The notes: a model not told the origin generated them from the letters alone. DNA of 26,273 nt from Azoarcus sp. (GCA_031282905.1 JAITCV010000039.1:1-26273); one strand, 5' to 3'; positions 16,990 to 25,139 are shown, counted from the stretch's first letter. Numbers and translations are program-made.

Positions 16990-18975
16990 ATGACGCCGAA
17001 CTCGGTACTCGACATTCGCAATCTTTGCCTGCTCGGTCACGCGGGCAGCGGCAAGACCACGCTGCTGCGGGCGCTGCTGACCGCCGCCGGAGTCACGGAA
17101 CTGGGAGAAGCCGCCGCTGGCCATACGTTGGCGGCCACACTGGCCCACCTCGAATGGGCGGGACACTGGATCAATCTGCTCGACACCCCGGGTTTGCCCG
17201 ATTTGACCGGGCGGGCGCTGGCGACCTTGCCCGCGGTTGAAACCGCGCTGATCGTCGTCAATGCCACCGCCGGCGTCGAAAGCGGCACGCGGCGGATGAT
17301 GAAAGCCGCCGAAGGCAAATGCCGGATGATCGTGGTCAACAAAATCGATGCGGACGGCGTCGACTGCGCCGCGCTGCTATCGGAACTGGGCACGGTCTTT
17401 GGCCGCGAGTGCCTGCCGCTCAATCTGCCGGGGGCTGATGGCAAGAGCGTGGTCGATTGTTTCTTCGCGCCCGATACCACCGCTACGCCCGCATTCTCCA
17501 GCGTCAGCGCTGCCCATGAAGCCATCATCGACCAGGTGATCGAGCTTGACGAAGCCTTGATGGCGCGTTATCTCGAACAAGGCGAAGCGCTCGACCCCGA
17601 CCAGCTTCACGCCCCGTTCGAAGCCGCGCTGCGCGAGGGCCACCTGATTCCGGTGTGCTTCGTCTCCGCCCACCGCGGCACCGGCTTGCGCGAATTGCTC
17701 GATGTCCTCGGCAAACTCGCCCCCGATCCGACCGAAGGCAATCCGCCCCAATTCCTGAAAGGCGAAGGCTCCACGGCCAAGGCGGTCGCGGTCAAGCTCG
17801 ACCCCGATGCCCATGTGCTCGCCCACGTCTTCCAGATCAGCAACGACCCCTATCGCGGCAAGATCGCGCTATTTCGCGTGCATCAAGGCAAGATCACCCA
17901 AGGCGCATCACTGTTCGCGGGAGATGGACGCAAGCCGTTCAAGGTTGCCCACCTCTTCCGCCTGCAAGGCGGAAGCACGCTGGAAACCCGGCTCGCGGTG
18001 CCGGGCGATTTGTGCGCGGTATCGCGCATCGACGAACTGCATTATGATGTCGTCCTGCATGACTCCCATGACGAAGACTTTTTCCATCTCGTTCCGCCCG
18101 CCTATCCACAGCCGGTTTTCGGCCTGGCCCTCATCGCGAAGAAAGCCGCCGACGAGCAGCGGCTGGCCGAGGCGCTCACCCGCCTCACCGATGAAGACCC
18201 CTGCCTGGAAGTCGGCTATGACACCCGCGGTCGCCGCACCGTGGTGCGCGGACTGGGCGAGCAGCACCTGAAGCTTGTGCTCGAAGAGCTCTCCCGGCGC
18301 TGGAATCTCGAACTCGACACCGCGCCCCCGTCCATCCCGTACCGCGAAACGATCACCGCGACCGCGCAAGCGCGTTATCGCCACAAGAAACAAAGCGGCG
18401 GCGCCGGACAATTCGGCGAAGTCGCCTTGCGGGTGGAATCCCTGCCCCGTGGCGCCGGGCTGGAACTGGCCGATGAAGTCAAGGGGGGCGCCATCCCGGT
18501 GCAATTCATGCCCGCAGTGGAAAAAGGCGTGCGCCAAGCGGTGGCCGAAGGCGCGCTGGCCGGTTACCCGATCCATGATCTACGGGTCGTGGTGACCGAT
18601 GGCAAGCATCACCCGGTCGATTCCAACGAAATATCCTTTGTGACTGCCGGACGTCACGCCCTGATCGAAGCGGTTCTCGCCGCCCATCCGCAGATTCTCG
18701 AACCCATGCTGGCGATTCAATTGCGGGTCGCCGACGAACACTTCGGCAATGTCAGCGCCGAAATCGCCGGGCGACGAGGCCGCGTCACCGCCACCGACAG
18801 TCCGGAGGGCGGATGGACGCTGATTTCGGCCACGATGCCGATGGCCGAACTCGATGGTTTCGAGGCTCGGCTGAAATCACTCTGCGCGGGCGAAAGCGAT
18901 TTCGTCATCGAAGCGGGCGGCTACGAGCCGGTCAGCGCCGAAACGCAGGCCCGGCTGGTCAATGAGCAACGATAA
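16990..18975 (+). CDS. EF-G-like translation factor GTPase
   Basis: A 661-residue paralogue of elongation factor G, with the usual order: GTPase domain, domain II (~265-350), and domains III-V, with the typical domain IV/V stretches GGAGQFGEV and EPMLAIQLRV. The GTPase motifs are GHAGSGKT (16-23), DTPG (65-68) and NKID (117-120). Two things are unusual. The canonical catalytic His after DTPG is Leu69. Also, only about 40 residues separate the P-loop from DTPG, so most of switch I is missing. It therefore is unlikely to act as the main translocase, and its role is unknown; related EF-G-like proteins in bacteria are mostly uncharacterised. The ATG at 16990 follows a GGGGAG ribosome site. It stands alone, divergent from pepN. 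Confidence 0.88.
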   Translation: MTPNSVLDIRNLCLLGHAGSGKTTLLRALLTAAGVTELGEAAAGHTLAATLAHLEWAGHWINLLDTPGLPDLTGRALATLPAVETALIVVNATAGVESGTRRMMKAAEGKCRMIVVNKIDADGVDCAALLSELGTVFGRECLPLNLPGADGKSVVDCFFAPDTTATPAFSSVSAAHEAIIDQVIELDEALMARYLEQGEALDPDQLHAPFEAALREGHLIPVCFVSAHRGTGLRELLDVLGKLAPDPTEGNPPQFLKGEGSTAKAVAVKLDPDAHVLAHVFQISNDPYRGKIALFRVHQGKITQGASLFAGDGRKPFKVAHLFRLQGGSTLETRLAVPGDLCAVSRIDELHYDVVLHDSHDEDFFHLVPPAYPQPVFGLALIAKKAADEQRLAEALTRLTDEDPCLEVGYDTRGRRTVVRGLGEQHLKLVLEELSRRWNLELDTAPPSIPYRETITATAQARYRHKKQSGGAGQFGEVALRVESLPRGAGLELADEVKGGAIPVQFMPAVEKGVRQAVAEGALAGYPIHDLRVVVTDGKHHPVDSNEISFVTAGRHALIEAVLAAHPQILEPMLAIQLRVADEHFGNVSAEIAGRRGRVTATDSPEGGWTLISATMPMAELDGFEARLKSLCAGESDFVIEAGGYEPVSAETQARLVNEQR

Positions 18976-18984
18976 AGGAGACGC

Positions 18985-19014
18985 ATGAAAGCGGATGGAA
19001 AGGAAGCGAAATAA
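18985..19014 (+). CDS. Possible nine-codon minigene (MKADGKEAK)
   Basis: The stop of the EF-G-like gene (TAA, 18973-18975) overlaps a strong ribosome site AAAGGAG (18974-18980). That site is well spaced from ATG at 18985 and a stop at 19012-19014. The nine-residue peptide has no known match by eye. It may be a leader peptide, a remnant of a lost gene, or chance. Translation is unproven. Confidence 0.25.
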   Translation: MKADGKEAK

Positions 19015-19043
19015 AAGCATGATTTCATTCTTCCTTGCCATCC
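18993..19043. terminator. Long imperfect inverted repeat, possible bidirectional terminator
   Basis: The arm at 18993-19012 pairs with the arm at 19022-19043, with one mismatch and a small two-base bulge region, around a nine-base loop (19013-19021). It lies between the two convergent genes, so it could end transcription from both sides. No U-tract follows on either strand, so intrinsic termination is only a guess. Confidence 0.45.
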
Positions 19044-19051
19044 AGATGAAA

Positions 19052-19084
19052 CGCCCCGATTCGATCAGTGTTTCCCACGGGGCG
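19052..19084 (-). terminator. GC-rich stem-loop after the porin-like gene
   Basis: CGCCCCG (19052-19058) and CGGGGCG (19078-19084) form a seven-base stem with a 19-base loop. On the minus strand it follows the porin stop by 20 bases and is followed by GTTTC. It is a weak candidate terminator for the qhp-porin transcript. Confidence 0.3.
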
Positions 19085-19104
19085 AAAGCGGAGAAGGCGC
19101 CGAT

Positions 19105-20415
19105 TCAGTATGAAAACAACACGATCGCTTTCGCAAAGAAGTTCCCGTGCCGGTTGCCCTGGGCGGCGATGACATCGTCGCCCCTGGGTTTGTAATAACC
19201 GGCCAGGGGAATGAAAGTGACGTAATCGTTTATCTGCCACATCGCGAAAAGATCGATTTCTCGTCCATCCAGGTCGGGGGCGTGGGCGACGTGGCGGATG
19301 TCCCAGTATTGCAGGGTGACGGAAAGATCCTCGCGGGGCTGGATCGCGGCCTCCAAGCGGTCGACACGGTTGCCGCTGTTCGCCGGCCCGGCGTAGTTGG
19401 AGGCGATTTCGCCCTGAAACCAGGTGCCGAAACCCCGGGAGAGCCCGAAGAACAAGGGGTCGAAGGCTTCGTTCCTGCGGGTTTCCGGGTCGTCGGCGGA
19501 GAAATGGGCATGGCGATAATTGAGGCTGGGTTTCCATGGCAAGGCGGAAAAAGTCCATCCGCCTTCGACCGTCCATGCGTGAGCGTGGTTTTTGACTTCC
19601 CAATCTCCGCCGCGTTCAGCGACGTATTCAAACGAGAGAAAAAGGTTCTCCACCCCGGCGTTGCCCTGGCCGCGCACACTGAATACGTTCATGCCTTCGC
19701 GCTGGTTCCATAGCCCCAAACCACGGTCCTGGCTGACATCGAGGATGTTGAGGTAGCTCACGCCGAGGGTGGCGCGGGCGTCGACATGCTCGACATTCAC
19801 CCCGGCCAATTCGGTGTTCTGGTGATAGGGGTTATCGGATTTGAGCCAGAACAATTCGCCACGCCATTCGCCTGCGGAATTCAGCCGCAGGATGGCGGTG
19901 TTGTCGAAACTCTTTTGCCCGGCGAGATAATAAGCGCCGCCACGATTGACCTGGGCGCCAGCGAGCAAGGGACCACGACCAAGGCTGATCGCGTCGCCGG
20001 CAATCAGGAAGCCATCGCCAAGCTGATAGGTTTGCCGTCCCGCCGAGAAATCGATCAGACCATCCGCGGTCTTGAGACCGACCCAGGCGTTTTCAAGACG
20101 AGTGCGACGTTCGTCGCCCCTGGTGTAGCCGCCTGCGTCGCCATCCCCCCAAGTGCCGACGGTGATTCCGCCAACACCGCCACGCAGCCGGAGTCCGGGC
20201 CCCACGGTGGCTTCGCCGATCACGCTGGCCTTGAAATAGGCTTCTTGCCAGTTTTTGCCGCCATCAGCGAGGTAATCCTCGCGGGTACTGAATACGCCGA
20301 TCATGGATTCGATTTCCATGTTGACGGAGAGATCATCCTTTTCGTACAGCGACACGGCCTGCGCCGTGCCGCCCGCCGTCCCCAATACCAGCGTGGCAAG
20401 TAGAAGTTTGTTCAT
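19105..20415 (-). CDS. Outer-membrane beta-barrel channel, alginate-export/porin-like
   Basis: A 436-residue exported protein. A signal peptide (cleavage likely after Ala20, TAQA|VS) precedes a chain of alternating amphipathic beta-strands and a C-terminal strand ending in Tyr (IVLFSY), as in outer-membrane barrels. The segment LIDFSAGRQTYQLGDGFLIAGD resembles the alginate-export (AlgE-like) family, where such charged or aromatic loops line the pore. It starts with ATG at 20415 after an AGGCGG site and lies only 36 bases downstream of qhpB, so it is likely co-transcribed with the amine dehydrogenase. A role in letting amine substrates or products cross the outer membrane is an inference from position only. 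Confidence 0.75.
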   Translation of the reverse strand: MNKLLLATLVLGTAGGTAQAVSLYEKDDLSVNMEIESMIGVFSTREDYLADGGKNWQEAYFKASVIGEATVGPGLRLRGGVGGITVGTWGDGDAGGYTRGDERRTRLENAWVGLKTADGLIDFSAGRQTYQLGDGFLIAGDAISLGRGPLLAGAQVNRGGAYYLAGQKSFDNTAILRLNSAGEWRGELFWLKSDNPYHQNTELAGVNVEHVDARATLGVSYLNILDVSQDRGLGLWNQREGMNVFSVRGQGNAGVENLFLSFEYVAERGGDWEVKNHAHAWTVEGGWTFSALPWKPSLNYRHAHFSADDPETRRNEAFDPLFFGLSRGFGTWFQGEIASNYAGPANSGNRVDRLEAAIQPREDLSVTLQYWDIRHVAHAPDLDGREIDLFAMWQINDYVTFIPLAGYYKPRGDDVIAAQGNRHGNFFAKAIVLFSY

Positions 20416-20451
20416 CGTGAGCCGCCTGTACCAAATGCAACGGTGAATGAA

Positions 20452-21591
20452 TCAACGAATGAAAACCTGGGCGGTATTGGTGGCCTGATCACCGCCGGGC
20501 AGGGGAATGGTGGTGATCTTTTCCAGGGTTTCGGCATCGAACACGGCAATATCGTGAAGCGTGCCGGACAAATAGACCCGGCTGCCGTCGTGATTGACGC
20601 TGGCTTGGTAATACGCATGACCGACATCCGCCGAAGCGAGCAGCTTTTGCTCCTTGATATCGTATTTGCGCAAAACGTTCAGCACCGTAAACAAATGGTT
20701 GGGGTTCTTCGGCGAGCGGATACCGGTGAAATAGACTTCGGTCAACGGGGCGAAATCCGCGACCGATACCGCGCCGGTGCGCAGATCGATGCTCATGATG
20801 CCCCAGACGAAATCGGCGCTTGCGATATCCTGTTTGTCGTCCTTGAACTTGGGCGCGGTATAGAGGAAGGCAAATTCGCGGGTAATGGTCTGCACCGGCC
20901 AGGCGTTCAAGACGTCCGGCGCGCCATAGCCGGGCCGATTCCAGTTGAGAATCGGCATGGCCACTTCGTATTTGCCGGTTTTGACATCGACCTTATAGAC
21001 ATCCGGCCCGGCGACATACAGCGTGCCATCTGCACCGGTCTGCATCACGCTCAATTGGCGCGGCATGGGAAAGGTGCGCACCGGCTTGGCGTCCAGGCCG
21101 GAGGCGGTGTCATAGACCGCAAGGCGCGGCTGCTGGACTTCGTAACGGTCCACGTAAATCCTGCTCGGATTCTGGACGGTATAGATTTCCTTGCCATCCG
21201 GGCTGATCGCCAATGAAAGCACGGATTTGGTGCGCTCATCCGCGGCAAGCGACATATTGGCGCTGAAGATGACATTGCAGCTATCGAGTTCGACGCCGTA
21301 AATACTGCCGAAACGGTTATTGAGCAGCCACGCCTGACGATGGTCGGGTGAGATTTGCAGCAAGCCGGGGCCGTAGGCATCGGGCAGGGCGCAGGTTTTC
21401 AGCACCGTATTATCGGCGAGGTCGATTACGCTGAGGTTGTTGGGGTGATTGGCCAATACCATGTATTCACGCCCGGCAACGAGCGGCGCGGCGGTATTGT
21501 TCGCCAATTCGGCGGGGCTGGCATGTTCGGCATGAACCGGCGCGGCGGCAAGCAATGCGGCGCACAGCAGGGTGGCGGTCCTGGGTTTCAT
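20452..21591 (-). CDS. qhpB: Quinohemoprotein amine dehydrogenase, beta subunit
   Basis: A 379-residue secreted protein. The signal peptide is residues 1-21 (cleavage after VHA). The rest holds repeated blade-like stretches, for example YMVLANHPNNLSVIDLADNT, LLQISPDHRQAWLLNN and LAISPDGKEIYTV, expected for the seven-bladed propeller of the QHNDH beta subunit. In the characterised enzyme this subunit packs against alpha and gamma in the periplasm. The start ATG at 21591 overlaps the qhpC stop by one base (TGATG), with an AAGGA site ahead. The open frame to 21951 is not part of the gene. It is the fourth gene in the qhp order A-D-C-B, which supports the assignment strongly. Confidence 0.9.
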   Translation of the reverse strand: MKPRTATLLCAALLAAAPVHAEHASPAELANNTAAPLVAGREYMVLANHPNNLSVIDLADNTVLKTCALPDAYGPGLLQISPDHRQAWLLNNRFGSIYGVELDSCNVIFSANMSLAADERTKSVLSLAISPDGKEIYTVQNPSRIYVDRYEVQQPRLAVYDTASGLDAKPVRTFPMPRQLSVMQTGADGTLYVAGPDVYKVDVKTGKYEVAMPILNWNRPGYGAPDVLNAWPVQTITREFAFLYTAPKFKDDKQDIASADFVWGIMSIDLRTGAVSVADFAPLTEVYFTGIRSPKNPNHLFTVLNVLRKYDIKEQKLLASADVGHAYYQASVNHDGSRVYLSGTLHDIAVFDAETLEKITTIPLPGGDQATNTAQVFIR

Positions 21592-21917
21592 CACAGCGCA
21601 TCCTTGGGAAAAACGTTGTCGAGATTGCGCCAGTTTTCCTTGGCGCTCGGGGCATCCTTGCTCCAGTCGGGGTAGGTCATCATGGTGTCGGGCACTTGCG
21701 CGGGCCACCAGCAGGGGTCGGCGCAGCCGTAAAGATCGGCTTCCATGGGCTGGCACAAACCGGCGACGCCGCCAAAGGCATCGACTTCCCAGCCGGGGTC
21801 GACGGTGGCGGTGCAACCGGCAACCGCGCTCATGGCGATGACTTCCTCGACCTGGTCTTCGGCGACCGCCTGGTCGAGCAGACGCGCTTTTTGGTTGAGA
21901 GCTTTGAGGTGTTTCAT
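21591..21917 (-). CDS. qhpC: Quinohemoprotein amine dehydrogenase, gamma subunit (CTQ-bearing)
   Basis: A 108-residue peptide that carries the catalytic cofactor. Cys35, Cys55, Cys65 and Cys69 are followed at the known distances by their partners: Cys35-Glu44 (+9), Cys55-Asp61 (+6), Cys69-Asp77 (+8) and Cys65-Trp71 (+6, the cysteine tryptophylquinone). These are the same offsets as in the Paracoccus enzyme (C7-E16, C27-D33, C41-D49, C37-W43). The first ~28 residues form a leader expected to be removed before or during export; it has no standard signal peptide. ATG at 21917 overlaps the qhpD stop by one base (TGATG) and follows GGAGG. A TTG at 21920 is also in frame but lies inside the qhpD stop region, so it was not chosen. 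Confidence 0.95.
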   Translation of the reverse strand: MKHLKALNQKARLLDQAVAEDQVEEVIAMSAVAGCTATVDPGWEVDAFGGVAGLCQPMEADLYGCADPCWWPAQVPDTMMTYPDWSKDAPSAKENWRNLDNVFPKDAL

Positions 21918-23350
21918 CAACGTGGCCTCCGTGGAGAAATGTGGGTATCAATGAATGCAGGGTTGCGGGCGATGATGCGTCCGTAGGTCTGGATGCCGAA
22001 ATCCACCCAGTCGCGCATCAGCTCGCAATAGTGATATACCGGGTGGGCCGGATCGCCATAGCGGGCATGACTTTCGTGATAACAGCCCCCGGAGCACAAA
22101 TTGCGAATGCGGCAATTGGCGCAGCCGGTCTGCTCGCGGTCGAGACGGGCGGCGAGAAAATCGCCCAACGCTTCGCGCGCGATACCGTCTTTCACATTGC
22201 CAAAGACCGGCAAATCCGAGCCGGTGAAACGGTGGCAGAGATTCAATTCCCCTTTGTGATCGACGGCGAGCATTTTCAGCCCCGCGCCACAGGGAAGCAG
22301 TTTCTTGTGCCCCGCATGCAGGTCGGTGATCATCTGGTGAAGGTTGGAGAAGCCGATATTGCGATTTTCCAACGCGGCTTCCAGGTACTTTTCGCCCAGA
22401 CGCTTGAATCCGGCGAACACTTCGCGCATTTCCACCGCGGAAAGATTGAAGTGGTCGATATCGCCCGAGGTAACCGGCGCAAAGCCGACTTCAGCAAAAC
22501 CGAGTTCATTGAAAAGATGATCCCAGATTCTTTCGACCTCGCCTACGCCGTGGGTACCGTGGGTGAGCGTTACCCGCGCGCCGACCGGGCGAGAATAGCG
22601 CGACAAAACCCGGCGCGCCTTTTTGCTCACGGTTTCATAGGTGCCCTGTCCGCCGATGGTCAGACGATTGCGATCATGAATGGCCTGGGGACCGTCGATG
22701 CTGATCGAAAGGCCAAAATCGTGCGCATCGAGCCAATCGATGATTTCATCGGTGAGCAGCGTGCCATTGGTGGTCATGACGAAATCGTGTTCCTTGCCCA
22801 ATTCGGCAAACCGGGCTTCGCAATATTCGACCACCTGTTCGATCAGCACGCGATGGGTGAGCGGCTCGCCACCGAAAAAGACGACGTGATAGCGTTTTTC
22901 GTCGGGCGCTTCACGAATCATCATTTCCACCGCCGCGCGCGCGGTGGAGAAATCCATCTTTTTCCCCGCCGCGGGCGTAGCCAGATCGCTCTTGTAGCAA
23001 TAGGCACAGCTCAGATTACAGCCGGTATTGACGTTGAGCACCACGGTGGATAGCGGAAAGTGATCTATCCTGGGCAAGACCGGCGGCGCACTTTCGCCGC
23101 CATCGTTTATCAATTCCAGGGTCTTGAGTTCGGCCAGTGTTTCTTCGATTTCCTCCGCTGAAAAAAGCCGCGCCAATTGCGCCCGCAACTGGGCGGCGCT
23201 GCGGCCCTCGACGCGCAATGAGTCGATCATCGACGCGGTGAGCGCATCAAGGGCAAAAAGCGAGGAGGAAGGAACATGGAAGAGCAAGCGTTCATCATCC
23301 ACCCTGACTTCATGCAGATTGTGTTCGACGAGATTGAGTACGGCAGTCAT
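21917..23350 (-). CDS. qhpD: QhpD radical SAM/SPASM maturase of QHNDH
   Basis: A 477-residue radical SAM enzyme. In the QHNDH system it forms the three Cys-to-Asp/Glu thioether bridges in the gamma subunit, in the cytoplasm. The radical SAM motif CNLSCAYC has Cys111, Cys115 and Cys118, and GGEP follows at 160-163. A SPASM-type C-terminal domain has Cys354, Cys372, Cys410, Cys413, Cys419, Cys423 and Cys442 (C-x2-C-x5-C-x3-C pattern), suited to auxiliary Fe-S clusters. The N-terminal ~90 residues resemble a peptide-binding region. Start choice: the ATG at 23350 follows GGAGAG. The TTG at 23383, overlapping the qhpA stop, would add 11 residues and lacks support. It lies 29 bases after qhpA. Confidence 0.94.
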   Translation of the reverse strand: MTAVLNLVEHNLHEVRVDDERLLFHVPSSSLFALDALTASMIDSLRVEGRSAAQLRAQLARLFSAEEIEETLAELKTLELINDGGESAPPVLPRIDHFPLSTVVLNVNTGCNLSCAYCYKSDLATPAAGKKMDFSTARAAVEMMIREAPDEKRYHVVFFGGEPLTHRVLIEQVVEYCEARFAELGKEHDFVMTTNGTLLTDEIIDWLDAHDFGLSISIDGPQAIHDRNRLTIGGQGTYETVSKKARRVLSRYSRPVGARVTLTHGTHGVGEVERIWDHLFNELGFAEVGFAPVTSGDIDHFNLSAVEMREVFAGFKRLGEKYLEAALENRNIGFSNLHQMITDLHAGHKKLLPCGAGLKMLAVDHKGELNLCHRFTGSDLPVFGNVKDGIAREALGDFLAARLDREQTGCANCRIRNLCSGGCYHESHARYGDPAHPVYHYCELMRDWVDFGIQTYGRIIARNPAFIDTHISPRRPR

Positions 23351-23379
23351 CGTTTCTCTCCGGTTGCGCGCGTGGCCAA

Positions 23380-24948
23380 TCAAGGAATCGGCGGGTTGTT
23401 CCAGCGTTGCACGGTGACGATGAGCTGCCCCTGGGCGGTAAGCGGCTTGCCGCCAGCGCTGATCTCGGCGATGACCGCGAGATTGCCCGCGTTGTTGGTC
23501 ATCAGGTGGCGCAAGGGGTTGGGGCCGGCGAAACTGGGGGTGAATACGCCGGTCTTCGCGTCGATGCTGCCCGCGAATTCCACATCGCGGTCACGCTTGG
23601 CATCTTCGTTGAAGGGCGCAACCGACCATTTCGCCGGAACATAACCGACGCGGTATTCCCCCCGCGGCCCTTTGGCCCAGGCCAGCGCTTCGAAGCGGGC
23701 ATCGACCTTGGGCGCAGGCCCGCCATTGCCGCCAACGCGGGCGATGGCGTAGGGCGGCACGACCTCGATACGGTCGAGCTTGTCGAACACCGCAAGTTCG
23801 CCGCCTTCGGCCGCGCCCACCTTCACCTGGTGCGTGCCCAGGGCGCGCTTGTCGGCCAGGGCGCGAATCACGATGCGGCCCGGCGTGCGCGAGAGCAGCT
23901 TCTCGACCTTGATACCGGCAGGCAAGACCAGTTCGCCATCGAAATTGCTGCCGATGATGCTCAGCTCGGTTGCCGTCCCGGTCTTGAGATAGGACGGCTG
24001 CACCGCGAGCACCCTGGATGCGCCGCCGTCCTGGCGGGCGGCAAGGACGTCGGCGCCGACTTCGTCATGATCGGCAACGAACATGCGGCCTTCGAGGATA
24101 TCGCCCTTCAGCGCGAACACCTGGCGCATCTCGACGCCATTGATCTCGACCTTGCCGCGCCATTCATAACCGGTATAGACCACCGCCGCGCCCTGGCCGA
24201 TGAGTGCGCCGCCATCGGCATAATTGCCCCGAAGTTCGAGCGCATAGTGGTCATTGGCGCGCTGGCTGACGCTCATGACCGCGTTGAAATCGCCCCGGCC
24301 CGGCAGATGGCCGGAAAGACTCCATTCACCGGCAACCGGCGCGCGCGGGGTCTGTTTCCATTTCTGCCATTGCTCATCGCCATAGGCAAAATTCTTCGCC
24401 AGATAAGGCACGATTTCATTGGTGGCAATGCCAAACCAATCGCGGTCACGGCCCAGGGCCTGGTATTCCAAAGTGGGAAACTGGCTGAGGTGGAAATTCA
24501 CCAGCCGTTCCCATTCGGTCGCGGTACGCCGCTGCAAGGCAACCCTCGCCCCGGAATGGCAGCGCGCGCACATCTGGGTGAATTGTTCCGAAGAAAAGTT
24601 TTCGACGGTATTGAGCCGCCGCTCCAGGACGTAGCGCGCGCCTTCGGTTTCCGCTGGAGCAAGACCTTGAGTATCGGCGAGGTATTTGACCAGCGCGCGG
24701 CGCTCGTCGTCGGAAAGTCCAAGGTCGTGCTGCTGCTGCATGCGCACCACCGTCATCAGCCAGCCCTCTGGCGTCTTGCGCTGGGCGCTGATGCGCACCA
24801 GGCGGCCAAGGTCGTCTGCATGACATATGGAACAGCGTTCCATGATCAGGTTCGGCACATTGATCTGGCGTTCGGCGGCATCGCCCGGCGCGCTGGCGAC
24901 AAGGGCCAGCGCCGTCAGCGTGGCACAGGCTATCGGCTTGTTGTTCAA
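23380..24948 (-). CDS. qhpA: Quinohemoprotein amine dehydrogenase, alpha subunit (di-haem)
   Basis: A 522-residue periplasmic subunit. The signal peptide ends at about Ala25 (GDAA|ERQ). The N-terminal cytochrome-c domain has two covalent haem sites, CSICH (Cys39, Cys42, His43) and CARCH (Cys127, Cys130, His131), followed by beta-rich domains. It takes electrons from the CTQ cofactor of the gamma subunit and passes them to an external cytochrome or cupredoxin. Start: a GTG at 24957 overlaps the ribosome site AAAGGAG itself, so the TTG at 24948, eight bases after that site, is the better start. The gene opens the qhp operon and faces the AraC regulator across a ~486-base gap. Confidence 0.94.
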   Translation of the reverse strand: MNNKPIACATLTALALVASAPGDAAERQINVPNLIMERCSICHADDLGRLVRISAQRKTPEGWLMTVVRMQQQHDLGLSDDERRALVKYLADTQGLAPAETEGARYVLERRLNTVENFSSEQFTQMCARCHSGARVALQRRTATEWERLVNFHLSQFPTLEYQALGRDRDWFGIATNEIVPYLAKNFAYGDEQWQKWKQTPRAPVAGEWSLSGHLPGRGDFNAVMSVSQRANDHYALELRGNYADGGALIGQGAAVVYTGYEWRGKVEINGVEMRQVFALKGDILEGRMFVADHDEVGADVLAARQDGGASRVLAVQPSYLKTGTATELSIIGSNFDGELVLPAGIKVEKLLSRTPGRIVIRALADKRALGTHQVKVGAAEGGELAVFDKLDRIEVVPPYAIARVGGNGGPAPKVDARFEALAWAKGPRGEYRVGYVPAKWSVAPFNEDAKRDRDVEFAGSIDAKTGVFTPSFAGPNPLRHLMTNNAGNLAVIAEISAGGKPLTAQGQLIVTVQRWNNPPIP

Positions 24949-24956
24949 GGTCGTCA

Positions 24957-24963
24957 CTCCTTT
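24957..24963 (-). promoter_or_regulatory. Ribosome binding site deciding the qhpA start (TTG)
   Basis: AAAGGAG at 24963-24957 on the minus strand. Its last G is also the first base of the GTG at 24957, so that codon cannot be used with this site. The TTG at 24948 is eight bases after it, which is ideal. Confidence 0.7.
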
Positions 24964-25139
24964 GTTCGTGCATTCATCTCACGGGCCTGGAAATGGCCCG
25001 CTGATGTCGATGGATGTTAGTGCGATGCAGCAAATGCCGTTATCCCAAACCGGCAAGCCGCGCAATTTCATCGAGTCCAAAATGAAATATTACATAACAC
25101 ATTGAAAAATAAAGAAATTTTTCCCACGCAAACACAATG

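Larger units (their letters stand above)
18976..19104. other. Gap between convergent genes
   Basis: This 129-base gap between the EF-G-like gene and the porin-like gene contains a nine-codon open frame (18985-19014), a long imperfect inverted repeat and a second GC-rich stem (19052-19084). Neither hairpin is followed by a clear run of T. Confidence 0.6.

Noticed and set aside
16728..17021. Upstream extension of the pepN frame
   Set aside because: It overlaps the divergent EF-G-like gene and does not resemble M1 peptidases.
18995..19195. Plus-strand 66-codon frame
   Set aside because: It runs through the hairpin region and into the 3' end of the porin-like gene on the opposite strand; no ribosome site or family pattern.
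21592..21951. Upstream extension of the qhpB frame
   Set aside because: It overlaps qhpC fully in another frame; the ATG at 21591 gives a proper signal peptide.
25020..25060. Sigma-54 type promoter for qhpA
   Set aside because: A TTGCT is present on the minus strand, but the GG and GC elements are 12-13 bases apart, not 10.
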